This document shows positions 26,286 through 34,883 of a stretch of DNA of 64,000 nt, one piece after another; position 1 is the first letter of the stretch, and every line of letters starts with the position of its first letter. The notes beneath the pieces were generated by a model. That model was not told the DNA's origin and searched no databases. It was given only the letters and a program-made list of their open reading frames with translations. This stretch comes from Embleya scabrispora. Its GTDB lineage: Bacteria > Actinomycetota > Actinomycetes > Streptomycetales > Streptomycetaceae. The stretch covers positions 496,001 through 560,000 of the forward strand of contig NZ_MWQN01000002.1 of NCBI RefSeq assembly GCF_002024165.1. Reading direction: 5' to 3'. The translations under genes were made by a program, and so were the position numbers.

Positions 26286-27040
26286 TCACAGGGTCCGGTG
26301 CACGAAGTGGTCGGCCCCGAAGCCCGGTTCGCCATGCGGGTTTCGGGGCGGTCCGGCCAGGACGGCATCAAGGAACTGAGCGCGCGCCGCCGCGTTCGCC
26401 CGGAACCACAACCCGAGCTTGTGATCCGCCTGTGGGAACACCAGCCGGGTGAACCGCGAAGCCGACGCACCGAGCGCATCCGCGATGGCCTCCGTGACGG
26501 CCTCGGGGATGACCTCGTCGACCGCCGGAGTCGAATGATCTCGGTGAAGCCCGCCGCGAACGGAACACTCCACGCCTCGGCGGCATAGACGGCGGGCGTG
26601 CACAGCCCGATGGCACGCACCCGGTCGCCGTAGTGGGCCGCCAGATCCGCAACGGTGTGACCGCTCATGCTGAACCCGACCAGAATCAGCCGGTGATCCG
26701 CAGGCACAACCGCGTCGACAACCGCGCGGGCCTGTACGAACCGGCGTTCCAGGCTCAGTTCACCAAGGGCCCCGGAACTGTCGCCGTGCCCCGAGAAGTC
26801 GAGCGCGCAAGCGGCGAAGCCGCGACCGGCACAGTCGCTCATCAACTCGACGAAGTGCCCTTTACTCCCGGCCCCGGCACCGTGCATCAGGACGACAGGC
26901 GACGACGGCATCCCGAGATCGTGCGCACCCTGGACCGCAGCACCGGGAACGACTCGCACACAACTCAGCCGCTCACCATCGCACTCCACCACGAAGCGTT
27001 CGAACACCGCCGAACCGCCCGGGGATTGCTCACCGCTCAC
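26286..27040 (-). pseudogene. Frameshifted alpha/beta hydrolase
   Basis: The minus strand from GTG 27040 reads as an alpha/beta hydrolase: VVLMHGAGAGSKGHFVELMS, LDFSGHGDSSG, and the nucleophile elbow LVGFSMSGHT. After WSVPFAAGFTEII (near 26545) the frame becomes Arg-rich nonsense, while the adjacent frame continues the family sequence: VDEVIPEAVTEAIADALG, then FPQADHKLGLWFR with the catalytic His, to a stop at 26286. An indel, probably with loss of the segment holding the catalytic Asp, has split the gene. A sequencing error could also explain it. Confidence 0.7.
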
Positions 27041-27062
27041 GCAGGCTCTCCTCCGTGGAATC

Positions 27063-27083
27063 CGATCGTGCCGAACACGATCG
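27063..27083. promoter_or_regulatory. Perfect 8+8 palindrome upstream of hydrolase
   Basis: CGATCGTG (27063-27070) and CACGATCG (27076-27083) are perfect inverted arms around CCGAA, 23 bases before the hydrolase start. Just beyond, 27103-27150 has several GATATCC and CAGACAT repeats, together looking like a multi-site operator region. Confidence 0.55.
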
Positions 27084-27102
27084 TTCCACAGCAATCTCAG
27101 AC

Positions 27103-27235
27103 ATCGAGATATCCAGACATCCGGATATCCAGATATCCCAGACATCTCGACGCCCAGCGGCAACCCGGGAGCCCGAGCGGTCCGGGTGGCTCAAGCAGCC
27201 GGAGCAGCCGGAGCAGCCGGAGCAGCCGAAAGATT
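27103..27235. repeat. GATATCC/CAGACAT motifs and 9-bp tandem repeat
   Basis: Between 27103 and 27150 the motifs GATATCCAGA and CAGACAT alternate (each two to three times), giving partly inverted repeats. From about 27195 to 27232 there are four tandem GCAGCCGGA 9-mers. The region lies between the hydrolase remnant and the P-loop gene, both on the minus strand, and contains no gene. Confidence 0.6.
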
Positions 27236-27283
27236 CCAAACGGCCCAGCAACTCTCAGGGAAGCCCGACCGACCCCCGCCCCC

Positions 27284-27934
27284 CTACCTCACTCCACCAC
27301 CCAAACGCTCGGCCCGCCCCGCGTTCCCCACCGCCGCCCGGGCAACGGCGTGCCCGATCCGCTCGGTCAAGGTGCCCCACGGTCGGCATTCGACGACGGG
27401 CAGCCCATACCGGGCCGCCTCCTCCGCCAGCCAGCGCGAGTATCGAACCCCGACCTCCGCCCGCTGCGTCTGGACCCCGCCCTCCGGCTCCCGCTCGGCG
27501 TAGTTGGCGACGATTCGGGCACCGTCGTCCTCGTGCAGGAACACCCCCCGCACGCTGCGCCCGGCCTCGACGCCCTCCCGCATGGCCTGGGCCACGGCGG
27601 CCGGCGTGAGGTAGTCGCCCTCGACCACCGCCGGGACATCGACGGTGAGCCGATTGCGCACCACGCCGACGACGGCGGGTTCCAGCGCTCGGGCGGTGGC
27701 GATCTGGAGTTCCAGTACACGACCGACATCGAGCCCGTCGACATCGGCGATCCCGTCGAAGAGATGCAGCCCGGGATGCCCCTCGGCCGTCGTGATGTGC
27801 TGCACCGCGCTCACCACGTCATCGAACTCCACCACGAACGCCCCGGCCGACACGGCCAGTTCCGCCGCCGCACGACTCTTGCCCACCCCGGAGGCCCCGC
27901 CGACGAGCAGCACATCCCACCACGTCCCGATCAC
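27284..27934 (-). CDS. P-loop NTPase, probable small-molecule kinase
   Basis: A 216-residue nucleotide-binding protein. Walker A GGASGVGKSRAAAELA is at about residues 12-27, followed by VVEFDDVVSAVQHIT, in the style of 2-phosphoglycerate kinase or shikimate kinase-like proteins. A lid-like Arg-rich segment RYSRWLAEEAARYGLPVVE appears near the end. The start is taken at GTG 27934; in-frame GTG/ATG codons up to 27973 are possible. It is divergent from the DUF4328 gene. Substrate unknown. Confidence 0.7.
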   Translation of the reverse strand: MIGTWWDVLLVGGASGVGKSRAAAELAVSAGAFVVEFDDVVSAVQHITTAEGHPGLHLFDGIADVDGLDVGRVLELQIATARALEPAVVGVVRNRLTVDVPAVVEGDYLTPAAVAQAMREGVEAGRSVRGVFLHEDDGARIVANYAEREPEGGVQTQRAEVGVRYSRWLAEEAARYGLPVVECRPWGTLTERIGHAVARAAVGNAGRAERLGGGVR

Positions 27935-28178
27935 CCCCCGACCGTACCGCCAACCACCCATGTCGTTACGCACCCCCGCGGTGTCGCGCGGTGCGATGTA
28001 CCGGCGTTGTCGCCACGCCCATCACCGTGCGTATTCGCGGTTCTTCGGATCGTGACATGGGAAGGTACTCACGGCATGATGCCCGTTACGCGGCGATGCC
28101 GGTGCGGTCGGCCGTGATGGCGTCGCCCGCCGGCTCGTCCGGTCGGTGCCGAGGACTGTCGACGGGGGATACGAACTC

Positions 28179-29216
28179 GTGTTGTGCTCAGCCTGCGGTG
28201 CCCGATCGACGTTGCCGGATCGCTGTACCAACTGCGGCCATCGCGAGTACGCCCCACCCACCGCCCCGACCGACGCCGCCCTCGACGCGCGTTTCGCCCG
28301 GTTCGGGCCCGCCGGGACGCCGGTGCGGGTTCCGCGGCTTCGGCCCGGTCCCATCTTCCGGTCGCTGCGCGGGCCGGCCATCGCGCTCTACGTCCTGTTG
28401 GGCGTCACGGCCGTCGCCTGTCTGCTCGCCGCCATCGCGTTCTTCCACCGCGCGAGCCTGGTCGACCAGTTGTTGCGCAGCAAGTGGTCCGCGCCCGATG
28501 CGGACGGGGCGAACCACTCCATCGCCGTGTGGTGGGGGCTCGCAACCCTGGCCATGGTCGCGAGTGCGGTGGTCTTCGTGGTCTGGTTCCATCGCGCACG
28601 GCGCAACGTCGAGCTGTTCCCGCCGTCCGTGCAGCGCCTGTCCGGCGGCTGGGCGATCGGCGGCTGGTTCTGCCCGGTGGTCAACCTGTGGTTCCCGCCG
28701 CTGATCGCACACGACATCTGGAAGGCCAGCGATCCCCGTGCACCGATGCGCGGCGGTGCCACTCCCGGGCGGCATCCGCTGCTCTGGGCCTGGTGGTCGA
28801 CCTATCTCGCCGCGAACGTCGTCCTCGCCGTCGGCCTGACCGGCCGCGAGAGCGACGGCGGCGACGCGATGACCGGCAGTGACGCGTGGGTCGCCTACCA
28901 CGAGTCCTACCGCACCGCGGACACCGCGGCGGGCTGGGCCTTCCTTTTGATGATCATCGCCGCCGGCACGGCCATCGCGGTCGTGGCCCGGATCACCGGG
29001 TTCCAGATCGAGCGCGAATACGCCTTCCTCGTGCCGCCGACGATGCACCCGGCGCACCCCATGCATCCGATGCACACCCTGTACGCGGCCCAGCCGACCC
29101 ACCCCGAAGTCGCCCCATCCGGCCCGGTCCCCGGCTCGACGCAGCCCGCGGCACCACCGATCCCACGCCAACCACCACCCCCGCCCCGCCCAAAGGACCC
29201 ACCCGCCCCGCTCTGA
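28179..29216 (+). CDS. DUF4328 membrane protein with N-terminal zinc ribbon
   Basis: A 345-residue protein. The N terminus has a zinc ribbon with CSACGARSTLPDRCTNCGH (two CxxC knuckles). Then come four to five hydrophobic segments with the DUF4328 landmark VVWFHRARRNVELF followed by GWAIGGWFCPVVNLWFPP. The C terminus is Pro- and His/Met-rich (MHPAHPMHPMH) and probably disordered. DUF4328 proteins are actinobacterial membrane proteins without known function. Start: GTG 28179 with GGGGGA upstream; GTG 28146 is an alternative. Confidence 0.82.
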   Translation: MLCSACGARSTLPDRCTNCGHREYAPPTAPTDAALDARFARFGPAGTPVRVPRLRPGPIFRSLRGPAIALYVLLGVTAVACLLAAIAFFHRASLVDQLLRSKWSAPDADGANHSIAVWWGLATLAMVASAVVFVVWFHRARRNVELFPPSVQRLSGGWAIGGWFCPVVNLWFPPLIAHDIWKASDPRAPMRGGATPGRHPLLWAWWSTYLAANVVLAVGLTGRESDGGDAMTGSDAWVAYHESYRTADTAAGWAFLLMIIAAGTAIAVVARITGFQIEREYAFLVPPTMHPAHPMHPMHTLYAAQPTHPEVAPSGPVPGSTQPAAPPIPRQPPPPPRPKDPPAPL

Positions 29217-29267
29217 ACGGACAGGCACCGACTCCCCTTCTCGAGCGGACCCCACCCGGCACGCAGC

Positions 29268-29509
29268 GCCCGACCGGTCAGGCTCCGCGCCGCGTCGGTG
29301 GCCGCAGCGATCTCGCGCAGCGCGTGCATCGCCGCCTCGATCGCCGCCGCCGGGGCGCCCCGCCAGACCTCGGCGTGCGACGCGACGGCGTTCGCCCGGA
29401 CCGCGTCCTCGGCGACCCGTATCCCGTGCGGCGTCAGACACATCAGCGCGCCCCGACCGTCACCGTGATCCGGTGCGGCGCACGACTCGACTTCATCGGC
29501 TTGAGCCAT
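29268..29509 (-). pseudogene. C-terminal remnant of a MarR-type regulator
   Basis: The minus strand reads DHGDGRGALMCLTPHGIRVA, then AVRANAVASHAEVWRG and a closing helix ALREIAAATD. This is the wing and dimerisation helix of a MarR regulator, without the recognition helix; the frame then runs on into the antisense of the DUF4328 gene without stop. I take it as a fragment left by deletion. Confidence 0.45.
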
Positions 29510-29676
29510 TACGGCGCGCCCGCACGCCGAACTGGGCCGGGGTCAGGCCCAATTCGGGCAGTCCACGGCGGGCCTGGCCTCATCCAGGTCAGCCGCGAGC
29601 AGCATGATCCGCTTACTCGACTCCGTCGTCGCATCGACCACGTCGGCAGTTCCGCCTGCCATATCCCCCACCCATC

Positions 29677-30545
29677 ATGCTGCCGAGCTTCGCCGACACC
29701 CATCGCCACGTCCGGCAATCCGTACTGCACGCGGTGGCCGTCGACAGCGACCCCGGCAACCCGCTCGCCACGCTCGAATGCCTCGACGGCGGCATCACCA
29801 CGGTTCAGGACTTCTCCCACGTACGGCACATGCGGCACCGGGCCGCACACGGCACCGCGGCGGTGCACGGACTGCGCGCCGCAGGCACCCGGGCGGTGTC
29901 CGGATACAGCTACCCACCGTTCAACCCGGCCACCCACAACCCACAACACGTCCGCAACCTGCTCAAACGGGCCGGCCTGCGGCTCGCCCTGATCGCCGCC
30001 CTGCAATACCTGCCGCCGAGGCAGCGTGCCGTACTCATCCTGCGCAACGTACCGGCGCTGCGCGCGGCGGAAGTCGCCGCCCTGCTCGGCTTCTCCGCCC
30101 CGGTGGCCAAAAGCACCCTGCAACGCGCGCGCACCCGACCCGGCCGAGTAGCGCCCTCCCAGGACGACACGTTCGAGGTCTTCGGCGCACGCGAACGGGA
30201 GTTGCCCGACCGCTGTGTCGCGGCGTTCGAAACCGCCCACGACAACGCCCTGACGGCGCTGCTCCCACGGACGCCATCCTCGAAATGCCGCCCACTGCCT
30301 CGTGGTTCGCCGGTCGCGAGTCCATCACCCGATGCCTGGCGTCCAGGGTTCCCACCGCGCCGGGCGCCTTCCGGATGGTCCCGACCTCGGCGAATGGCCG
30401 GCCCGCTTCCGCGATGTACCAGCGCGGCCCGGACGGCGTCCACCACGAACACGCGCTGACGATCCCGACCACCTCCGACGCGGGCATCACCCGAATCTGC
30501 GCGTTCCGCGAGCCGGGCCTGTTCGAACTCTTGTCGTGCTGTCCG
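29677..30545 (+). pseudogene. Chimeric remnant: amidohydrolase 5' part joined to ECF sigma factor 3' part
   Basis: One open frame from 29677 begins as an amidohydrolase (FADTHRHVRQSVLHAVAVD, with the DTHRH metal motif, then ECLDGGITTVQDFSH) but with internal deletions. After KRAGLRLALI (near 29970) it becomes the sigma region 4 of an ECF factor: LQYLPPRQRAVLILRNVPAL, then the HTH EVAALLGFSAPVAKSTLQRA. Near 30260 the frame shifts, and the SnoaL-like tail of SigJ/SigG-type factors continues in another frame (ILEMPPTASWFAGRESITRC to CAFREPGLFELL). Both parent genes are incomplete, so no function is expected. Confidence 0.7.
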
Positions 30546-30602
30546 GCCTCGGTGGGCCGGGCGCGCTGTCCGAGCGCCACGGTAGTGTCGCCCTTCCTGA
30601 AA

Positions 30603-30618
30603 TCGAACAAATATTCGA
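30603..30618. promoter_or_regulatory. LexA (SOS) box upstream of the sliding clamp paralogue
   Basis: TCGAACAAATATTCGA matches the actinobacterial SOS box TCGAAC-N4-GTTCGA at 11 of 12 conserved positions. It is an AT-rich island in GC-rich DNA, extended one more base pair each side (A/T), and lies 48 bases before the dnaN-like start. This indicates induction by DNA damage through LexA. Confidence 0.72.
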
Positions 30619-30665
30619 TCACTCCGCGACCATCCTCCTCGTCGAGTTCTCGGAAAGGGCCCGTT

Positions 30666-31868
30666 GTGAAGGTTCGAATAACACGCGACCGCCTCGTCGA
30701 GGGCATCGCCTGGGCCGTCCGCGCCCTGCCCGCCCGGCCGGTCGTCCCCGCCCTCGCCGCCTTCCGACTCGAGGCGGACGGCGCCACCCTCACGATCTCG
30801 GCGTACAACTACGAGGTCTCGACCGGGATCGAGGTCCCGGCCGAGGTCACCCGCCCCGGGAGGATCCTGGTCCCGGGGCGACTGCTCGCCGAGATCGCCC
30901 GATCCCTGCCCCGCGAGCACCCTGTGGACCTCACCGTCGACGCGAGAAGAGTCACCCGCTCGTCGTCGCCGTCCCCGGCAAGTCGGGCCCGACTGACCTG
31001 CGCCGGCGCATACTTCGCACTACCCCTGACGGCCCTCACCGACTATCCGGCCACCCCGCTGCTCCCGGAAACCGTCGGAATGGTGGGCGCGTCCGCCTTC
31101 GCCGAGGCCGTCGCGCAGGTGACGATCGCGGCGTCCCGAGACGAGAGCGTGCCCGTACTCACCGCCGTCCGACTCCACCTGACCCACGACTCGCTCGTCC
31201 TGGCCGCCACCGATCGTTATCGCCTGGCGATCCGCCGCATGCCCTGGCTGCCCATCACCGAGGACCCCGCCCGCACCGCTTTGATCCCGGCCCGAGTCCT
31301 GGCCGAACTCACCCGCAACCCGGACGCCGGCGCTGACCTGCGCCTGGCCCTCGGTCCGGAGGCCGGCCGCCGCGGCCTGCTCGGGCTGGTCTCCGCCGGA
31401 CGGCAGGCCACCACACGGCTACTCGACTACGAGTTCCCGCGCTACGACTGGCTGTTCGACAACGAAACCACCGCCGTGGCGACCATCGACACGGCAGCGC
31501 TGATCGAGGCAGTACGGCGGGTATCCCTCGTGGTCACCCGCAACGCGCCCATCCGACTGACGTTCGAACACGACGCCCTGCGAGTGGAGGCCGGCACCAC
31601 CGACGAGGCCGAGGCAGGCGCAACCGTCCCGCTACACCTGACGGGCGAACCCACCAGATCCGCCTTCAACCCGACCCACCTCCTGGACGGCCTGACCGCC
31701 CTCCGCACCCCAACCGCCCAAATGCTGTTCAGCACCCCAACCAAGCCGACAGTACTCACAGAAGGCCCACCAACAACCCCAAACCCCCAAAAAACCCCCA
31801 CCCAAAACACTACAAACAAACACACCCAGGACTATCGCTACCTACTAATGCCAATGCGCACCACATGA
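30666..31868 (+). CDS. dnaN: DNA polymerase III beta subunit paralogue (sliding clamp)
   Basis: A 400-residue DnaN-type clamp, slightly longer than the usual 370-380. Three clamp domains are recognisable: the first begins MKVRITRDRLVEGIAWAVRA with ALPARPVVPALAAFRLEADG, the second has ALTDYPATPLLPE and SVPVLTAVRLHLTHDSLVLA, ATDRYRLAIR, and the third ends YRYLLMPMR, the canonical MPM(R) terminus. An insertion of about nine residues lies around SSSPSPASRA, and the region just before the C terminus is Thr/Pro/Asn-rich (TPNPQKTPTQNTTNKH). The start is GTG 30666 with AAGGG upstream. The housekeeping dnaN normally sits by dnaA at the origin, so this is an accessory clamp, probably SOS-induced. Confidence 0.85.
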   Translation: MKVRITRDRLVEGIAWAVRALPARPVVPALAAFRLEADGATLTISAYNYEVSTGIEVPAEVTRPGRILVPGRLLAEIARSLPREHPVDLTVDARRVTRSSSPSPASRARLTCAGAYFALPLTALTDYPATPLLPETVGMVGASAFAEAVAQVTIAASRDESVPVLTAVRLHLTHDSLVLAATDRYRLAIRRMPWLPITEDPARTALIPARVLAELTRNPDAGADLRLALGPEAGRRGLLGLVSAGRQATTRLLDYEFPRYDWLFDNETTAVATIDTAALIEAVRRVSLVVTRNAPIRLTFEHDALRVEAGTTDEAEAGATVPLHLTGEPTRSAFNPTHLLDGLTALRTPTAQMLFSTPTKPTVLTEGPPTTPNPQKTPTQNTTNKHTQDYRYLLMPMRTT

Positions 31869-32167
31869 CCCCCAGCCACCCACACACCCCCTCCCTTATA
31901 TAGGGACGCACACAACACCCCACCCACGCACACCCAGCCGGACGCACAGCGGCCCATCCGTACACGTATATGCGGCCGATCATCGCGTCGAAGCGCGCCG
32001 AAGCCCACCCCCACCAACCAACACCCACAGACGCACGCGCCCCACCACGACCCCACCGGCCGTCACAGACCCCGTCCCAAACCGAGTCCCCACCAGACAC
32101 CAAACTCACCTTCACGCAAGCCCAACCCACCGCCATCCAAGCTCCGCCGCGCACCGATCCCCCTGCT
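31869..32167. other. Gene-free C-rich spacer
   Basis: About 300 bases following the clamp gene, rich in CACCC runs, with a lower-GC core near 31900 (TCCCTTATATAGGGA is a 15-base palindrome at about 31892). No gene or RNA is seen. Frames open on the minus strand are low-complexity. Confidence 0.5.
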
Positions 32168-32880
32168 GGGGTTTGCGCTGTCGGTTGCGGGATGCTGGTG
32201 CGGGGGCGGGTCCAGCACGTGGGTGGGCCGCCGCCGACGTTCGGGACTCCGAGACCGGGGATTCCCAACGAGACGGGCACATCGGTCGGCGAAAAGGCGG
32301 CCGGCAACGGGTGGCGGGGAGGGCGGTTCGGTCGCGTCCGCCGAGGAGCCTTCCTGGCAAGTCAGGGCGTTTGCGAGAATTTAGGATCCAAATTCGGTTG
32401 TGATGAGATGGCCTGGCGTTTCCTCTGTCCATGACCTGCGGTTTTGCGATGCAGGCGCGGTTGGGCGGCTGTCGAGTGCCGGTTTCGTGTGCTCCGCCTC
32501 GTGAACGCCGCTGCGGGAACGGAAAGCGCCCAGCGGGACTCGGAACCGGTTCTCGAAGCCCTCGAAACCGCGCCCTCACGCGCCGACCTGCGGTTTCCGA
32601 GCGCCACGCGACCGCAGCACCCCGCGCAATCCGGGTTCGTAAACCCGAAACCACCCCCATGCCCACCGCACGCCGAAGACACCCCACCCACTCGAAAACG
32701 CTCCCCGGCGAACTCAACCCGACCACCCTCCCCGCCACCCGCTGCCCGCCGTTTTTCCGCCGAGCAACGCGCCCGTCCCGCCGGGACCCCCCGATCTCAG
32801 AGCCCCGAACGCCAGCGGCGGCCCACCCCACGTGCCGAACCAACCCGCACCGGCACCTCGCAACCAAAAGCACAAACCTC
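32168..32880. repeat. Composite repeat A-B-A', second locus
   Basis: A plus-orientation A module (32168-32375; marker GGCGAAAAGGCGGCCGG near 32288) is followed by B (32376-32640; landmarks ATGACCTGCGGTTTT and GAGTGCCGGTTTCGTGTGCT) and an inverted A' (about 32660-32880; CCGTTTTTCCGCCGAGCAAC). Sequence identity to the 13.5-kb copies is lower but continuous. The two arms are imperfect inverted repeats of about 200 bases. No credible gene lies inside. Confidence 0.75.
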
Positions 32881-32894
32881 AGCAGTGCTCCCAG

Positions 32895-33570
32895 CGAGAC
32901 GAGCGCGTTGCTTAGCGAAAACCGGCCGGCAGCGGCGGAGAGGGCGGTCCGGTCGAGTCCGTCGAGGGACCTTCCGGACGGGTCGGGGCGTTTCGGAGGA
33001 CTTTTCGAGAGGGACTGGGTTTCGAAGCCGGATCTCGGCGCGTGGTTGCGGACTTCGGGCTTCGGTGACCTGCGTTTTTGTGGTATCGGGTGGAAAGTCG
33101 GGCGTCGGGTGCCGGCTTCATGCCTCAACACCGGGACGGGGACCGAAACACCCAGTTGGAGCCCGCTGCGGGCACTGTGAACCACAGAGACCAGCCGTCG
33201 AGAAGTCCGAGTGCTCAGCAGGAGCCATAACCGGTTCCTGGGACCCTCCCACCAGCCGCCCGCTCGCGCTGACCTGCGGTTCTCTCTCAGACCGAAGCAA
33301 CAGCACTCCACACGATCCGGTTCCGCAATTCGTCGTCACCCACACGCCTACCGCTCCCCCAAGCCACCCGACCCACCCGGGAGGGCACCTCGGAGGGCTC
33401 GACCCGAGCCCTTTCCCGCTCCCCCGCTGCCGGCCGGTTTTCGCCGAGCAACGCAGTCGTCTCACCGAAACCCCAGGTCTCAGAGCCCCAAACACCGGCG
33501 GCGGCCCACCACCGACTCGGACAAGCCCCGAACCGGCCACCCACAACCAAGCGCGCAAACCTGGGTCGCC
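32895..33570. repeat. Composite repeat A-B-A', third locus
   Basis: This copy starts in mid-A (CGAGACGAGCGCGTTGCTTA at about 32900, then CGAAAACCGGCCGGCAGCGG), so its left 100 bases are missing where it abuts the previous element. B follows (33000-33310; landmarks GGTGACCTGCGTTTTTGTGG and GCTGACCTGCGGTTCTCTCT) and an inverted A' to 33570 (GCCGGCCGGTTTTCGCCGAG). Tandem arrangement of two elements suggests duplication or targeted insertion. Confidence 0.75.
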
Positions 33571-34148
33571 ACCGCACACAACGGCCGATCCACACGCGGC
33601 CCCGCCCTCACCACCGCCTCGGCTACAAGCCCCGCCCCGAGCGCGATCTCCACCGGACATGCATGCAACGCCTCGACGGCGCAAGCGTGTACGCCTCCCC
33701 ACCGCTTCGGCCGCCGTCACCAAGCCCCGACCCGAGTCCGGAACGCTCAGGCCGCGCAAGCAAGCCCTGCCCACCACCGCCTGGATCGCGCCACAAGCCC
33801 GGCCCGAACCCAGCCCCTACCAGGCAACCAACTCAACATCTCGGTCGCGCACGTATTTACGACCCACCACCGCCCCGTCGCCCCACCGCCCCCAAACCGC
33901 GGCTCGAATCAGTCCTCACCGGACGGGCAGCGAACCCAACACCCCTCGGTCGCCGCCACAAGCCCAGCCCGAACCCACCCTCCACCAGGCGACGAACCCC
34001 ACATCTCGGTCGCACACGTATGTACGGCCCACCGCCGCCCACCGCGCACCGACCGTCGCCAAGCCGCGCCCCGAACCCGTCCGCACCGAGCAGCGAACCC
34101 GACACCCCGTCCGCGCAGCCGGGCCGCCCACCACCGCCTCGCCCGCCG
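33571..34148. repeat. 165-bp imperfect tandem duplication in gene-free DNA
   Basis: CCACAAGCCC occurs at 33791 and 33956, and the 165 bases after each are clearly related (both contain ACATCTCGGTCGC, CACGTAT and GCAGCGAACCC). A weaker third partial copy lies to the left near 33715. Period 165 is a multiple of three and the frames are open, but composition is Pro/Arg/Thr low complexity and I see no start or family, so coding is doubtful. Confidence 0.6.
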
Positions 34149-34883
34149 TCACCCTCCCGAGCCGCGACCCGGCCCGCCGCCCAGCAGCGCACTCAGCACC
34201 TTCTCCGTGTCGGCGAGGTCGGTGAGGACGACATCGGCACCCGCCGCCGTCAGCGCGGCCGCGCTCGTCGAGCCGGTCGCCACCGCCACACATCGCGCGC
34301 CCGCCGCGCGGGCCGTGGCCACGTCGCGCAGGGTGTCGCCGACGATCACGGTGTCGGCGCCCACGTGCCGCCGGCCCAAGTGCTCCTCGGTCCGCGCGAA
34401 CGCCCTGGCCGGCAGGTCGATTCGCTCATAGGCGTCCTCGCCGTACGCGCCGACCCGGAAGTCCACGTGGTCGGCCAGGCCGAAGACGTTCATCTTCAAT
34501 ACGGCGAGCGTGTACAGGTTGCCGGTCAGCACCGACTGCCGCACATCGGACATCGTCCCAAGCGCCGTCAGGGCCTCCAGCGCCCCCGCCAACACCCGCC
34601 CCTCCGCCGCCAACTCGGCTTCACGCTGCCGTAGTTCGGCAACGATCAGGTCCAGGAAAGCAGCCAACAGGCCATCCTCGGGCGACAGGCCGTGCAGCCG
34701 CAGGACCTCGCTCGCCGCAGCCAACTCGGTACGGCCGTCGAATTGCCACGGTTGTTCCAGAGCCCGCCCGGCCACCTGCCGAAACGCGGCCGCGTACGCC
34801 CGCCGCGACACCTTCCCACCGTCGATCAGGGTGTGATCGATGTCCCACAGCACCAGCCGGGGGCCGGATCCACCAGTCGCCAT
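34149..34883 (-). CDS. HAD-family hydrolase (phosphoglycolate phosphatase-like)
   Basis: A 244-residue HAD phosphatase. Motif I LVLWDIDHTLIDGG (nucleophile Asp near residue 13; the second Asp is in DIDHT), motif II VLTGNLYTLAVLK, the Lys region, and motif III TVIVGDTLRDVATARAAG are all present. A helical cap of about 70 residues lies between motifs I and II, as in phosphoglycolate phosphatase and related enzymes. The start is ATG 34883. It stands isolated, between the tandem duplication and a long gene-free stretch. Confidence 0.85.
   Translation of the reverse strand: MATGGSGPRLVLWDIDHTLIDGGKVSRRAYAAAFRQVAGRALEQPWQFDGRTELAAASEVLRLHGLSPEDGLLAAFLDLIVAELRQREAELAAEGRVLAGALEALTALGTMSDVRQSVLTGNLYTLAVLKMNVFGLADHVDFRVGAYGEDAYERIDLPARAFARTEEHLGRRHVGADTVIVGDTLRDVATARAAGARCVAVATGSTSAAALTAAGADVVLTDLADTEKVLSALLGGGPGRGSGG

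Noticed and set aside
32444-34225. 593-codon plus-strand open frame
   Set aside because: It runs through the composite repeats and the 165-bp duplication, has no family resemblance and biased Pro/Arg/Thr composition; open only because of high GC.
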